From positions 1 to 37,486 of the forward strand of contig DXMV01000019.1 in the NCBI GenBank assembly GCA_019414055.1: DNA of 37,486 nucleotides. The letters are read 5' to 3'. A program made the position numbers and the translations under genes. How positions within the stretch are numbered: position 1 is the first letter of the stretch; each line of letters begins with the position of its first letter. Source of the stretch: Collinsella sp. GTDB taxonomy: Bacteria; Actinomycetota; Coriobacteriia; Coriobacteriales; Coriobacteriaceae. Positions 8,444 through 16,665 of the stretch are shown piece by piece. The notes beneath the pieces were generated by a model. That model was not told the origin of the DNA and ran no database searches. It worked only from the letters and a program-made list of their open reading frames with translations.

Positions 8444-9463
8444 ATGTCTGAGATCTTTGAACCCAAGAATATCATCGTCACGGGCGGCTGCGGCTTCATC
8501 GGCAGCAACTTCGTGCACTACGTGGTGGACAACCACCCCGAGGTGCACGTGACCGTCCTGGACAAGCTGACCTACGCCGGCAACCCCGAGAACATCGCCG
8601 GGCTCCCCTCCGACCGCGTTGAGCTCGTCGTGGGCGACATCTGCGACGCAGAGCTACTGGATCGCATCGTCCCGGGCCACGACGCCATCGTGCACTACGC
8701 CGCCGAGAGCCACAACGACAACTCCATTGCCGACCCGGAGCCGTTCCTGCGTACCAACGTCGAGGGCACCTTCCGCCTGCTGGAGGCCGTGAGGAAATAC
8801 GACGTCCGCTACCACCACGTCTCCACCGACGAGGTCTACGGCGACCTGGCGCTCGACGACCCGGCGAAGTTCACCGAGGAGACTCCGTACAAGCCGTCGA
8901 GCCCTTACAGCTCCACCAAGGCGAGCTCCGACATGCTCGTGCGCGCCTGGACCCGCACCTACGGCCTGCGCACCACGATCTCCAACTGCTCCAACAACTA
9001 CGGCCCCTACCAGCACGTGGAGAAGTTCATCCCCAGGCAGATCACCAACATCGTCGACGGCGTGCGCCCCAAGCTCTACGGAAAGGGCGAAAACGTGCGC
9101 GACTGGATCCACACCGAGGACCACTCCTCGGCCGTCTGGGACATCCTCACCAAGGGCCGCATGGGGGAGACCTACCTCATCGGAGCCGACGGCGAGAAGA
9201 ACAACATCACCGTGCTCCGCATGATCCTCGAGGCGATGGGAAAGGACCCCGAGGACTTCGACTGGGTCGCCGACCGCCCCGGCCACGACCGCCGCTACGC
9301 CATCGACAGCACGAAGCTGCAGCGCGAGCTGGGCTGGAGGCCGGCGCACACCGACTTCGCCGAGGGCCTCAAGGCCACCATCGACTGGTACGTCGAGAAC
9401 GAGTCCTGGTGGCGCCCGGCCAAGGAGGCCACCGAGGCCAGGTATAAGGCCCAGGGGCAGTAG
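8444..9463 (+). CDS. rmlB: dTDP-glucose 4,6-dehydratase
   Basis: This 339-residue short-chain dehydrogenase removes water from dTDP-glucose to give the 4-keto-6-deoxy sugar, the second step of dTDP-rhamnose synthesis. The NAD-binding 'TGGCGFIGSNF' (13-23), catalytic 'STDEVYGD' (127-134, with T128, D129, E130) and 'YSSTK' (Y155, K159) are intact. 'NCSNNYGPYQ' is a further RmlB signature. The start ATG has an aaggag site at correct spacing. The gene is GC-rich like rmlA and unlike the preceding pair. It lies 12 bases after the small protein, so the whole set is probably co-transcribed. Confidence 0.97.
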   Translation: MSEIFEPKNIIVTGGCGFIGSNFVHYVVDNHPEVHVTVLDKLTYAGNPENIAGLPSDRVELVVGDICDAELLDRIVPGHDAIVHYAAESHNDNSIADPEPFLRTNVEGTFRLLEAVRKYDVRYHHVSTDEVYGDLALDDPAKFTEETPYKPSSPYSSTKASSDMLVRAWTRTYGLRTTISNCSNNYGPYQHVEKFIPRQITNIVDGVRPKLYGKGENVRDWIHTEDHSSAVWDILTKGRMGETYLIGADGEKNNITVLRMILEAMGKDPEDFDWVADRPGHDRRYAIDSTKLQRELGWRPAHTDFAEGLKATIDWYVENESWWRPAKEATEARYKAQGQ

Positions 9464-9489
9464 GCCGAACCCCGGCATCCCGCACCGCG

Positions 9490-9548
9490 GGGCGCCCCGG
9501 GCGGACCGCAGGGCATGGGGATGATCCTGCGGCCCGCCCGGGGCGCCC
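9490..9548 (+). promoter_or_regulatory. Very stable hairpin in the rmlB-rmlCD gap
   Basis: Left arm 9490-9512 and right arm 9526-9548 pair over 22 bp with a single mismatch (A9505 opposite C9533) and a 13-base loop. Nearly every pair is G-C. There is no T-run after it, and it lies 36 bases before the rmlCD start. It may be an mRNA processing or stability element that sets the ratio of RmlB to RmlCD, or a weak attenuator. Confidence 0.6.
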
Positions 9549-9583
9549 GCAACCACCGTATCGTCGATAGGAGCTTTTCCCAC

Positions 9584-11041
9584 ATGGCTGACATCGCATT
9601 CGAGAAGGACCTCTCCGTAACCGAGACCGGCATAGAGGGCCTCAAGGTCGTCGACCTCGCCGTCCACGGCGACTCGCGCGGCTGGTTCAAGGAGAACTGG
9701 CAGCGCGCCAAGATGACCGCCCTGGGCATCCCCGACCTCCGCGTCGTCCAGAACAACGTCTCTTACAACGAGAAGAGGGGCGTCACCCGCGGCATCCACG
9801 CCGAGCCCTGGGACAAGTTCATCTCGGTGGCCCGCGGCTCGGTCTTCGGCGCCTGGGTGGACCTGCGCGAGGGCAGCGCCACCTACGGGAAGGTCTACAC
9901 GACCGTGCTCGACCCCTCCAAGGCCATCTACGTCCCGCGCGGCGTGGGCAACTCCTTCCAGGCCCTGGAGGACGGCACCGCCTACACCTATCTGGTGGAC
10001 GCCCACTGGTCGCTGGAGCTGAAGAGGACCTACACCTTCGTTAACCTCGCCGACCCCGAGCTCGCCATCGAGTGGCCGATCCCGCTGGACCAGGCCACCG
10101 TCTCCGAGGCGGACAAAAACCACCCGATGTTGAAGGACGTCGTCCCCATGGCGCCGAAGCGCACCCTCGTCACCGGCTGCAACGGCCAGCTGGGCCATGC
10201 AGTGCGCAAGCTCGCCGAGGAGCGCGGCGTCGCCAAGGGCTTCGACTTCTGCGACATCGACACCTTCGACATGTCCGACCCGGAGGCCTACGCGCAGTAC
10301 GACTGGTCGCTCTACGGCACCGTCATCAACTGCGGCGCCTACACCGCCGTGGATAAAGCGGAGACCCCCGAGGGCCGCGTGACCGCCTGGAAGGCCAACG
10401 CGACCGGCCCGGCCCTGCTCGCCCGCACCTGCGCCGGGCACGGCATCACGCTGGTCCACGTGTCCTCCGACTACGTCTTCGACGGCACCGTGGAGGTGCA
10501 CACCGAGGACGAGCCCCTCAGCCCGCTGTCCGTCTACGGCCAGACCAAGGCCGCCGGCGACATCGCCGTGGCCGGGTGCCCGCGCCACTACATCATGCGC
10601 TCCAGCTGGGTCATCGGCGAGGGGCACAACTTCGTCAAGACGATGAAGGGGTTGTCCGACCGCGTCGCCGACCCCGAGGACGGGCTCACGCAGGTCACCG
10701 TGGTCGACGACCAGCTGGGCCGCCTGACCTTCACGCGCGACATGGCCGAGGCCATCTTCCACGTGCTGGGGACGCACGCCCCCTGCGGCACCTACGACTG
10801 CACGGGCTCCGGCGCCGTGAAGAGCTGGGCGGACATCGCCCGCGCCGTCTTCGAGGCCGCCAACGGCAACGGGGAGAGGGTCGTGCCCGTGTCGACCGCC
10901 GACTACTACGCGAACGCCGCGGGCCCCGTCGCCCCGCGCCCGGTCCACTCCGCGCTCGACCTTTCCAGGCTCGAGTCGATCGGCTTCCACATGCCCGACT
11001 GGGAGGAAGGGCTGGGGGAGTACCTCAAGACGCTCGTGTAA
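9584..11041 (+). CDS. rmlCD: Fused dTDP-4-keto-6-deoxyglucose 3,5-epimerase / dTDP-L-rhamnose reductase
   Basis: The 485-residue product joins the last two enzymes of dTDP-L-rhamnose synthesis. Residues ~5-185 are the cupin RmlC: 'VTRGIHAEPW' places the catalytic His at 72, followed by 'IYVPRGVGNSFQALED' (115-130). Residues ~190-485 are the Rossmann reductase RmlD: 'VTGCNGQLG' (196-204), 'NCGAYTAVDKAE', 'SSDYVFDG' and 'YGQTK' (Y318, K322). The ATG at 9584 has an aggag site at 9569-9573; an in-frame ATG at 9515 falls inside the hairpin loop and is rejected. Such fusions are known in Actinomycetota including bifidobacteria and Coriobacteriia. The last gene of the operon, it is followed at once by a terminator. 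Confidence 0.95.
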   Translation: MADIAFEKDLSVTETGIEGLKVVDLAVHGDSRGWFKENWQRAKMTALGIPDLRVVQNNVSYNEKRGVTRGIHAEPWDKFISVARGSVFGAWVDLREGSATYGKVYTTVLDPSKAIYVPRGVGNSFQALEDGTAYTYLVDAHWSLELKRTYTFVNLADPELAIEWPIPLDQATVSEADKNHPMLKDVVPMAPKRTLVTGCNGQLGHAVRKLAEERGVAKGFDFCDIDTFDMSDPEAYAQYDWSLYGTVINCGAYTAVDKAETPEGRVTAWKANATGPALLARTCAGHGITLVHVSSDYVFDGTVEVHTEDEPLSPLSVYGQTKAAGDIAVAGCPRHYIMRSSWVIGEGHNFVKTMKGLSDRVADPEDGLTQVTVVDDQLGRLTFTRDMAEAIFHVLGTHAPCGTYDCTGSGAVKSWADIARAVFEAANGNGERVVPVSTADYYANAAGPVAPRPVHSALDLSRLESIGFHMPDWEEGLGEYLKTLV

Positions 11042-11043
11042 TG

Positions 11044-11081
11044 AATCGGTCCCTCGAGGAGTCTCGAGGGACCGATTTTTT
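11044..11081 (+). terminator. Rho-independent terminator of the rml operon
   Basis: A perfect 14-bp stem (11044-11057 with 11064-11077) with a 6-base loop is followed by a run of six T. It starts three bases after the rmlCD stop codon, closing the rmlA-rmlCD transcript. Confidence 0.93.
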
Positions 11082-11215
11082 GGCATTCTAAACGTTGGCG
11101 GCGATTATAGATATCGCGCCGACTTCTTAAGTGAATCCGACAGTTTTTCTCGAGGGTAGCCGCAGGCTGCCCGGGGAACCGAGGACCACCTAGAACGCCG
11201 TCATTCCAGCCCATG

Positions 11216-11347
11216 TCACGCCGCCTTCCTGCCGGGAACGGGGTTGTCGGCCACGACGAGCGTGATGATCCTGACCGCGTGCTCTGCGGCGGTGTCCTCG
11301 TCATCGCGACCAGGGGTCATGAGGTTGAACTTGGTGATGGTGGAATT
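11216..11347 (-). pseudogene. Decayed gene tail, unidentified
   Basis: Minus-strand codons from 11347 down to a TGA at 11216-11218 spell 43 residues beginning 'NSTITKFNLMTPGRDDED' and ending 'PVPGRKAA'. Almost all third positions are G or C (ATC ACC AAG TTC AAC CTC), the mark of a formerly selected reading frame. An in-frame TAG stands just upstream and there is no start codon. The family is not recognised; a transposase or other mobile-gene C-terminus is possible. The rest of the 11082-11353 gap shows no gene. Confidence 0.35.
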
Positions 11348-11353
11348 GCGTGA

Positions 11354-13357
11354 CTATCCCAAGATGCGGTGTTTGATGCTTGAGAGAACCCCTCTAGTGT
11401 AGATTCGCTTGGTCTCGGCGTCCTCGTTTCGCTCGATGTTGAGACGCGGATAGCCGCTCGTATACTCAACATTGGGATTCGCGAGTACGTCGGCACGCAT
11501 GGAGGGCCAGCGGCGCCACAGGCGGTGTAGGGCGTGGGTGCTTCCGTAGGCGGCGCTGAGGTCGCGGGCTTCCATGTAGGAGCTGCCATGGGTGGTGGCG
11601 CGTGCATGCGCGGTGCTCACCACGACCCGGTTCATCTCGCGTAGGAGGAACGAGAGCTCCATAGCCTCGGTGAGCAGGTCGCCGTGTTCGCGCATCCTGT
11701 CTACCACGGCTTGCAGGTCTGCGCGGCGCACCATGAAGGCGTCCGGGGTGGAGATGCTCGTATCGTATGTCACCTCGGCGAGGCCCGCATAGCCTCCGCC
11801 CATGTTGTCCACGAAGTTGCGGTTGGGCGCTACCGGGCACCCGTCGTTCAGAAGCACTGTGCCGGCTTGGGCCACCAGGCCGTCGGGGTAGAAGAGCTTG
11901 GGGTAGGCCGCGCCCACCTCCTTGCGGCAGAAGTAGGTTGCGAGGGTCTTTGCGCAGGCGGGGTCGGTGAACTCCACGGCATCCGTGGCGAAGAGGATGA
12001 GCTCGCTATCGAGCGTGTCGAGCGCGTGCTCGGCTACTGCCTTGAGGCTTTTGGGATGCGCGACCGCGACCGTGCCCGCAATCCCGTCTAGGTGCTCGAT
12101 GGATGCTAGGGCGCGTTCGGTGCGCATGGTGTCTAGGCTCATGACCACGGCGTCAACGCTCTTGCCGTTGGGCGCGTAGTCCACACGGTAGACGCAGGGG
12201 ATGTCCGTGGCGTGGGCGGTCGCGGCGATTCCGCGGCGGTGGAAGTGCGCGTTGAGCGCCCGCTCGCCGGCGGCGATGGCATAGGGCTTTGACTCCATAA
12301 CGCCGCCGTTGGTGGAGCCGGCGTGCACGCGCCAGTGGTAGAGGACCTCGGGAATGTGGCAGATTCGGCGGGCATGCTCGGCGGCCTTGAGCGAAAGGTC
12401 GTAGTCCTGCGCACCGGACATCTCGTCGCCCGAAAGCTCCACGCGGCCCAGCACGTATCGGCTCACCATGAGCATGTGCACCACGTAGTTATACGAGTAC
12501 AGCAGGTCACGGTTGAAGTCCGGCTTGAAGCGCGGCGCGTAGCCGGCGTCATCGTCTTTCTCGAAGTTGTCCTCATCGCAATAGAACAGGTCGGCATCGG
12601 GGTGCTGGGCCGCGAAAGCCATATAGCGCTCGAGCACGTAGGGCGAGAGCGTGTCGTCGTGGTCGGCAAAAGCCACGTAGTCGCCCGTGGCGGCGCGAAT
12701 GCCTATGTTGGTATTGCCGGCGATGCCTAGGTTCTCGGGGAAGTCAATGGTCTTGATGCGCGGGTCCGCGTAGGTGGCCAGTGCTTCCTGCATGCCCTCG
12801 TTGTCTGGGCTCGCGTTTACCATCACGAGCTCCCAGGTGGTATAGGTCTGCGCGAGTACCGAGTTGATCATGTCGCGCAGGTAGGGCAGCGGCGTGTTGT
12901 ACAGGGGGCAGATGATGCTCACGAGTGGGTGGAAGTCTTGGGGGATGGAGCCCTCCGGCAGGGGCTGGGGCTTGGGGTAGCTCGCGTACGCGCCGTCGAT
13001 GCTGGGATTCACCATGTCGAGGTCGCGGCGGATACGCATGCGTTCGCGGCGGCGGCCCGTCATGGTGTCGAGCGAAATGCCCTGGTAGGTAAGGGTGAAA
13101 TTGGCGGTGGAGCCGGTGGTGAGAATGGACAGGATGGGCGCGCATCCGGGCGTTTGGGGCTCCAGGATGTAGAAGCGGGTGTGTGCGTTCGCGGCAAGCG
13201 GGGCGCCGTTCTTGCCGGTGAGGGCAAAGTCCGCGGGGTTGGGAAGCTGCACGTCCGCGCCGGTGCCGCAGCCGTGAAGCTCGGCGCGGTAGACCACGTG
13301 TCCGTGCTCGGCTTCGAAAACCTGGGAGATGTTAGCGGTTAAGGGCAATGCAGCCAT
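11354..13357 (-). CDS. Large GT2 glycosyltransferase with N-terminal extension and degenerate second domain
   Basis: A 667-residue protein with the same plan as the one at 2876-5275. Residues ~1-140 are a beta-rich extension. The GT2 domain (~143-345) starts 'PLVSIICPLYNTP' and has 'NASPDN' (181-186), DHDD (232-235) and 'YHWR'. Residues ~400-610 keep the outline of a second GT-A domain but lack the usual opening motif and the acidic pair, so this half is probably non-catalytic or strongly diverged. It is expected to transfer a sugar to a membrane-linked glycan in the cytoplasm. No good ribosome site precedes the ATG at 13357. It is GC-rich, unlike its AT-rich relative. It stands alone on the minus strand, back to back with the next GT2. 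Confidence 0.85.
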   Translation of the reverse strand: MAALPLTANISQVFEAEHGHVVYRAELHGCGTGADVQLPNPADFALTGKNGAPLAANAHTRFYILEPQTPGCAPILSILTTGSTANFTLTYQGISLDTMTGRRRERMRIRRDLDMVNPSIDGAYASYPKPQPLPEGSIPQDFHPLVSIICPLYNTPLPYLRDMINSVLAQTYTTWELVMVNASPDNEGMQEALATYADPRIKTIDFPENLGIAGNTNIGIRAATGDYVAFADHDDTLSPYVLERYMAFAAQHPDADLFYCDEDNFEKDDDAGYAPRFKPDFNRDLLYSYNYVVHMLMVSRYVLGRVELSGDEMSGAQDYDLSLKAAEHARRICHIPEVLYHWRVHAGSTNGGVMESKPYAIAAGERALNAHFHRRGIAATAHATDIPCVYRVDYAPNGKSVDAVVMSLDTMRTERALASIEHLDGIAGTVAVAHPKSLKAVAEHALDTLDSELILFATDAVEFTDPACAKTLATYFCRKEVGAAYPKLFYPDGLVAQAGTVLLNDGCPVAPNRNFVDNMGGGYAGLAEVTYDTSISTPDAFMVRRADLQAVVDRMREHGDLLTEAMELSFLLREMNRVVVSTAHARATTHGSSYMEARDLSAAYGSTHALHRLWRRWPSMRADVLANPNVEYTSGYPRLNIERNEDAETKRIYTRGVLSSIKHRILG

Positions 13358-13589
13358 GGGGAATCCGATCTGCTAAGGAGTAATGGGGTGGCGAGGCGTC
13401 GCGGGCGAGGCGAAATGCCTGCATCCCCTAAAGTATGATGTTGCGATTAAAATAATAGCAAAGGGGGCACGTTGGTGGCGTATCCTTGGTATCCTACTTC
13501 TGATATGAATATGACTTCGGGTTCTAGGAAGGCTGCTGTTCATTAAGACTTGCTGCAGCTTAACCATGCCCTATGAAAGGTCGTCCTGC

Positions 13590-14726
13590 ATGAAATCCGA
13601 CGCTTCCGCGCTCGTTTCCGTCATCATCCCCGTATGCAACGTGGAAAAGTACCTTGCTCAATGTTTGGAGAGTATTTGCTCGCAGACGCACCGCGAGCTG
13701 GAGGTCATCTGCTTAAACGATGGCTCGAAGGACGGCTCCCTCGCCATTCTGCGCGAGTTCGAGGCGCGCGATTCGCGTGTGATCGTTGTCGATAAGCCTA
13801 ACGAGGGCTACGGCGCCACGTGTAATCGCGGCTTGGAGATGGCCCATGGCGCGTGGGTCTCTGTTGTCGAGCCGGACGACTGGATCGATCCGGTCATGTA
13901 CGAGTGCATGCTCAGCCGCGCCGCGCTGGTGGACGTCCCCGTGGATATTGTAAAGTGTCCTTGGATCGATGTGCACGATTGGGACGATCCGGACACGCAG
14001 TACGAGCAGCGGTGCGTGTTGGCGCACCGCCTGCCCAACACCACGCGTCCCGTGACCCTGGCCGACCTGCCCATCATGGTGGAACAGCACCCCAGCATCT
14101 GGAGCGCCATCTACCGTCGCGACTTCTTGAACGAGTGCGGCATTCGCTTTGTTCCGTACCCGGGCGCCGGTTGGGCGGACAACCCGTTCCTCATCGAGGC
14201 ATTCTGCCAAGCCAAGGCCATCATGACGTTCGACGAGGCGTTCTACCATTACCGCTGCGATTTGCCCGGCGCTACGTACAACCACAAGAAGGACGCGGCT
14301 GTCGCTCTGCCGTTCGACCGCTGGTGTGACATGACGGACATCCTCGAGCGCCTACACGTGACCGACCGTGGCATCCTCGAGGCGCACTACATGCGCGGCT
14401 TCAACTACATCCACGGCGGAATCGTGGACGATGGCTGGGAGAACCCCATCGTGCAGGACGGCACACGCCGTGTGTTCTCGCGCATGGATGCCGACATCGT
14501 GCTCGGGCACCCCAAGCTCTCGCCCAAGCGCAAGCGCTTCTACTTGGAGCAGATGGGCATTACCGGCCGCCGCGTGTCGGTGTGGCCGCGACTGAGGTAC
14601 TTTTCGAGCGAGGCGGCGTTCTTCGTGCGCACCAACGGCGTGGCCGGTTTGGCGCACAAGGTTGGCAGCTTTGTGGGCGGCAAGCAGGTCGCCCGCGCCC
14701 GCGCGAAGGAGAACGCGAAGGGGTAG
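13590..14726 (+). CDS. GT2 family glycosyltransferase
   Basis: The 378-residue product has a standard N-terminal GT2 domain: 'VSVIIPVCNVEKYLAQCL' (9-26), 'LNDGSKDGS' (42-50) and the metal motif 'VEPDDWID' (93-100). The C-terminal ~170 residues are helical and basic. I take the ATG at 13590, with gaaagg 9 bases ahead, over an in-frame ATG at 13566. It probably acts in the cytoplasm on an undecaprenyl-linked glycan. It faces away from the large GT2 across a ~230-base gap and is followed by 360 bases without a gene before the ABC transporter operon. Confidence 0.88.
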   Translation: MKSDASALVSVIIPVCNVEKYLAQCLESICSQTHRELEVICLNDGSKDGSLAILREFEARDSRVIVVDKPNEGYGATCNRGLEMAHGAWVSVVEPDDWIDPVMYECMLSRAALVDVPVDIVKCPWIDVHDWDDPDTQYEQRCVLAHRLPNTTRPVTLADLPIMVEQHPSIWSAIYRRDFLNECGIRFVPYPGAGWADNPFLIEAFCQAKAIMTFDEAFYHYRCDLPGATYNHKKDAAVALPFDRWCDMTDILERLHVTDRGILEAHYMRGFNYIHGGIVDDGWENPIVQDGTRRVFSRMDADIVLGHPKLSPKRKRFYLEQMGITGRRVSVWPRLRYFSSEAAFFVRTNGVAGLAHKVGSFVGGKQVARARAKENAKG

Positions 14727-15086
14727 GGGTACCCTCGGGCATCGTTTTCCGCCCCGATCGGCGGGCTTCGGGCGAATTGGCATATTGTTACCCTGAGCGG
14801 AGTTGCTGAAGGCGACGTATCAGAAGGGTCTTTAGAGGGGCTGTAGCTCGCTCCGAGAACCTTCGACTGAGGGCGCTGCTGCGCCCTCAGCCCTGGCCGT
14901 GCTGTCACGCGTTTCCGAGATAGACCTTGGAATGTATCGCGCCTGTCCACAAGCGCGCACCCGACTCTCCTGATTGTATGCAGCTCGTCGAGGCGAGAAA
15001 TCGCGCAAGTGTCCCTGTGCTATCATACGTTGTTCAGCAAGAGCGGCATCTGCCGCTAACGTGCAATTAATAGGGAGGCGTCATCG
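14727..15086 (+). other. 360-base intergenic leader of the ABC export operon
   Basis: No gene is visible. At 14788-14801 there is a 'ccctgagcgg'-type dispersed repeat related to one at 21051. A perfect 10-bp hairpin lies at 14867-14890 with no T-run. A tatcat at 15021-15026 may be a -10 box for the export operon, but no matching -35 was found. The strong ribosome site gggagg at 15073-15078 serves the GTG start at 15087. Confidence 0.5.
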
Positions 15087-15899
15087 GTGTCCTCACAAAC
15101 TCTCGCAACCGAAAAGGTCCCGCGTCCGTATAAGAAGGACCTGCTCATCCTCGAACAGCTCGTCACCAAGGACTTCAAGCTCAAGTACCGTCGTAGTTTC
15201 CTCGGCGTGTTGTGGAGCGTTCTCAACCCGTTGCTCATGATGATCGTCATGTCCATCGTGTTCTCTTATATGTTTGGCAGCAACGTCCCCAACTTCCCGC
15301 TCTACCTCATCGTGGGCAACGTCACGTTCTCGCTCATGAGCGACTCCACCAGCGCGGCGCTCACGAGCATCATCGACGCCGCGCCCCTGCTCAAGAAGGT
15401 CAAGGTCAACCGGTACATATTCCCGGTGCAGAAGATCTTGTTCGCGCTCGTGAACTTCGCTTTCTCGCTCATCGCCGTGGCCATCGTCATGCTGTTCTTC
15501 CAGGTTATGCCCACGTGGCACTTCATCTGGCTGCCCCTGTGCCTGTTCTTGCTGATGCTCTTCTGCATTGGCGTGGGCATGGCCATCGGCGCGCTCTCCG
15601 TCTTCTTCCGCGACATCATCCACCTGTGGAGCGTCGTCATTATCGCGTGGACCTACCTCACGCCCATCTTCTGGGACCTCTCCCTGCTTATCGACAAGGG
15701 CGCCCCGCACTGGATCATCATGCTGGTGAAGATTAACCCCATGTACAACTACCTCGAGTTCATGCGTGACATCTTCCTGTGGCAGCAGAACCCCACGCCC
15801 ACGGTGCTCCTCATGTGCATCGCGTGGGCCATCATCGCGCTCATCATCGGTATCTTCGTGTTCAGGAAGACCGAGCACAAGTTCATTCTCTACGTCTAA
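15087..15899 (+). CDS. wzm: ABC-2 type polysaccharide export permease (Wzm/RgpC/TagG-like)
   Basis: A 270-residue integral membrane protein with six hydrophobic spans. The cytoplasmic N-terminal helix segment 'KDFKLKYRRSFLGVLWSVLNP' region is the classic opening of Wzm/TagG permeases; 'FFRDI' and 'LTPIFWD' before the last spans are also typical. The tail ends 'FRKTEHKFILYV'. It forms the channel that moves a completed lipid-linked polysaccharide across the membrane, powered by the ATPase encoded 9 bases downstream. The start is a GTG at 15087 with gggagg 8 bases upstream. With the rml genes nearby, a rhamnose-containing polymer is a reasonable cargo, but cargo is inference. Confidence 0.93.
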   Translation: MSSQTLATEKVPRPYKKDLLILEQLVTKDFKLKYRRSFLGVLWSVLNPLLMMIVMSIVFSYMFGSNVPNFPLYLIVGNVTFSLMSDSTSAALTSIIDAAPLLKKVKVNRYIFPVQKILFALVNFAFSLIAVAIVMLFFQVMPTWHFIWLPLCLFLLMLFCIGVGMAIGALSVFFRDIIHLWSVVIIAWTYLTPIFWDLSLLIDKGAPHWIIMLVKINPMYNYLEFMRDIFLWQQNPTPTVLLMCIAWAIIALIIGIFVFRKTEHKFILYV

Positions 15900-15908
15900 G
15901 GCGGCACT

Positions 15909-16664
15909 ATGGCAGACGCTACCAACACCGAATACGCCATCGAGGTCGACGATGTCACGATGGTCTTCAACATGGCCAGCGAGCAGCTCAACTCCCTCAA
16001 GGAGTACTTCATCAAGCTCGTGCGCCACGAGTTGTTCTTTAAGGAATTCCATGCTCTGGAGCACGTGAGCTTCAAGGTTAAGAAGGGCGAGGTCATCGGC
16101 CTGGTGGGAACCAACGGTTCCGGTAAGTCCACCATGCTCAAGATTATCGCCGGCGTGCTCGAGCCCACGAAGGGCACCGTGACGGTTCGTGGCAACATCG
16201 CGCCCCTCATCGAGCTGGGCGCTGGTTTCGATCTTGAGCTCACGGCGCGTGAGAACATCTTCCTCAATGGTGCGCTTTTGGGTTACTCCAAGCAGTTCAT
16301 GGAGGAGCACCTGGACGAGATCGTGGACTTCGCCGAGCTGCGCGACTTTCTCGACATGCCTATGAAGAACTACTCATCTGGTATGGTCGCGCGTATCGCG
16401 TTCGCCATCGCCACCGTGGTGGAGCCCGACATCCTCATCGTCGATGAGACGCTCTCCGTGGGCGACGTGTTTTTCCAGGAGAAGTGCGAGCGCCGCATCC
16501 AGAGCTTCATAGATTCCGGTAACGTGACTGTGCTGTTCGTAAGCCATTCCATCGAGCAGGTGGAGCGTATCTGCACCTCCGCGGTGTGGATCGAGAAGGG
16601 CCACGAGCGCATGATCGGCCCGGTGGACGAGGTCTGCGCGGCTTACAAGGCGCAGTTCGACTAA
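15909..16664 (+). CDS. wzt: ABC transporter ATPase for polysaccharide export (Wzt/RgpD/TagH-like)
   Basis: The 251-residue ATPase has a complete nucleotide-binding domain: Walker A 'GTNGSGKST' (67-75), signature 'SSGMV' (156-160), Walker B 'ILIVDE' (175-180) and the switch His in 'VSHSIEQ' (H213). The N-terminal 'SLKEYFIKLVRHELFFKEF' is typical of Wzt/TagH proteins. It lacks the C-terminal carbohydrate-binding domain of long Wzt proteins, so it should not require a terminal cap on its substrate. It pairs with the permease immediately upstream. A near-copy is found at 23226. Confidence 0.94.
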   Translation: MADATNTEYAIEVDDVTMVFNMASEQLNSLKEYFIKLVRHELFFKEFHALEHVSFKVKKGEVIGLVGTNGSGKSTMLKIIAGVLEPTKGTVTVRGNIAPLIELGAGFDLELTARENIFLNGALLGYSKQFMEEHLDEIVDFAELRDFLDMPMKNYSSGMVARIAFAIATVVEPDILIVDETLSVGDVFFQEKCERRIQSFIDSGNVTVLFVSHSIEQVERICTSAVWIEKGHERMIGPVDEVCAAYKAQFD

Positions 16665-16665
16665 T

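Noticed and set aside
8654..11086. 810-residue minus-strand open frame opposite rmlB-rmlCD
   Set aside because: It is a mirror of very GC-rich genes with G/C third positions; its product is Val/Gly/Arg/His-rich low-complexity sequence with no motifs, while both plus-strand genes are fully motif-supported.
14867..14890. Ten-bp hairpin as a terminator of the GT2 at 13590
   Set aside because: It lies 140 bases after the stop codon and has no T-run; it seems part of a dispersed repeat.
15093..16310. 405-residue minus-strand open frame opposite wzm and wzt
   Set aside because: Glu/His/Asp/Val-rich antisense shadow; the plus strand encodes a textbook permease and ATPase.
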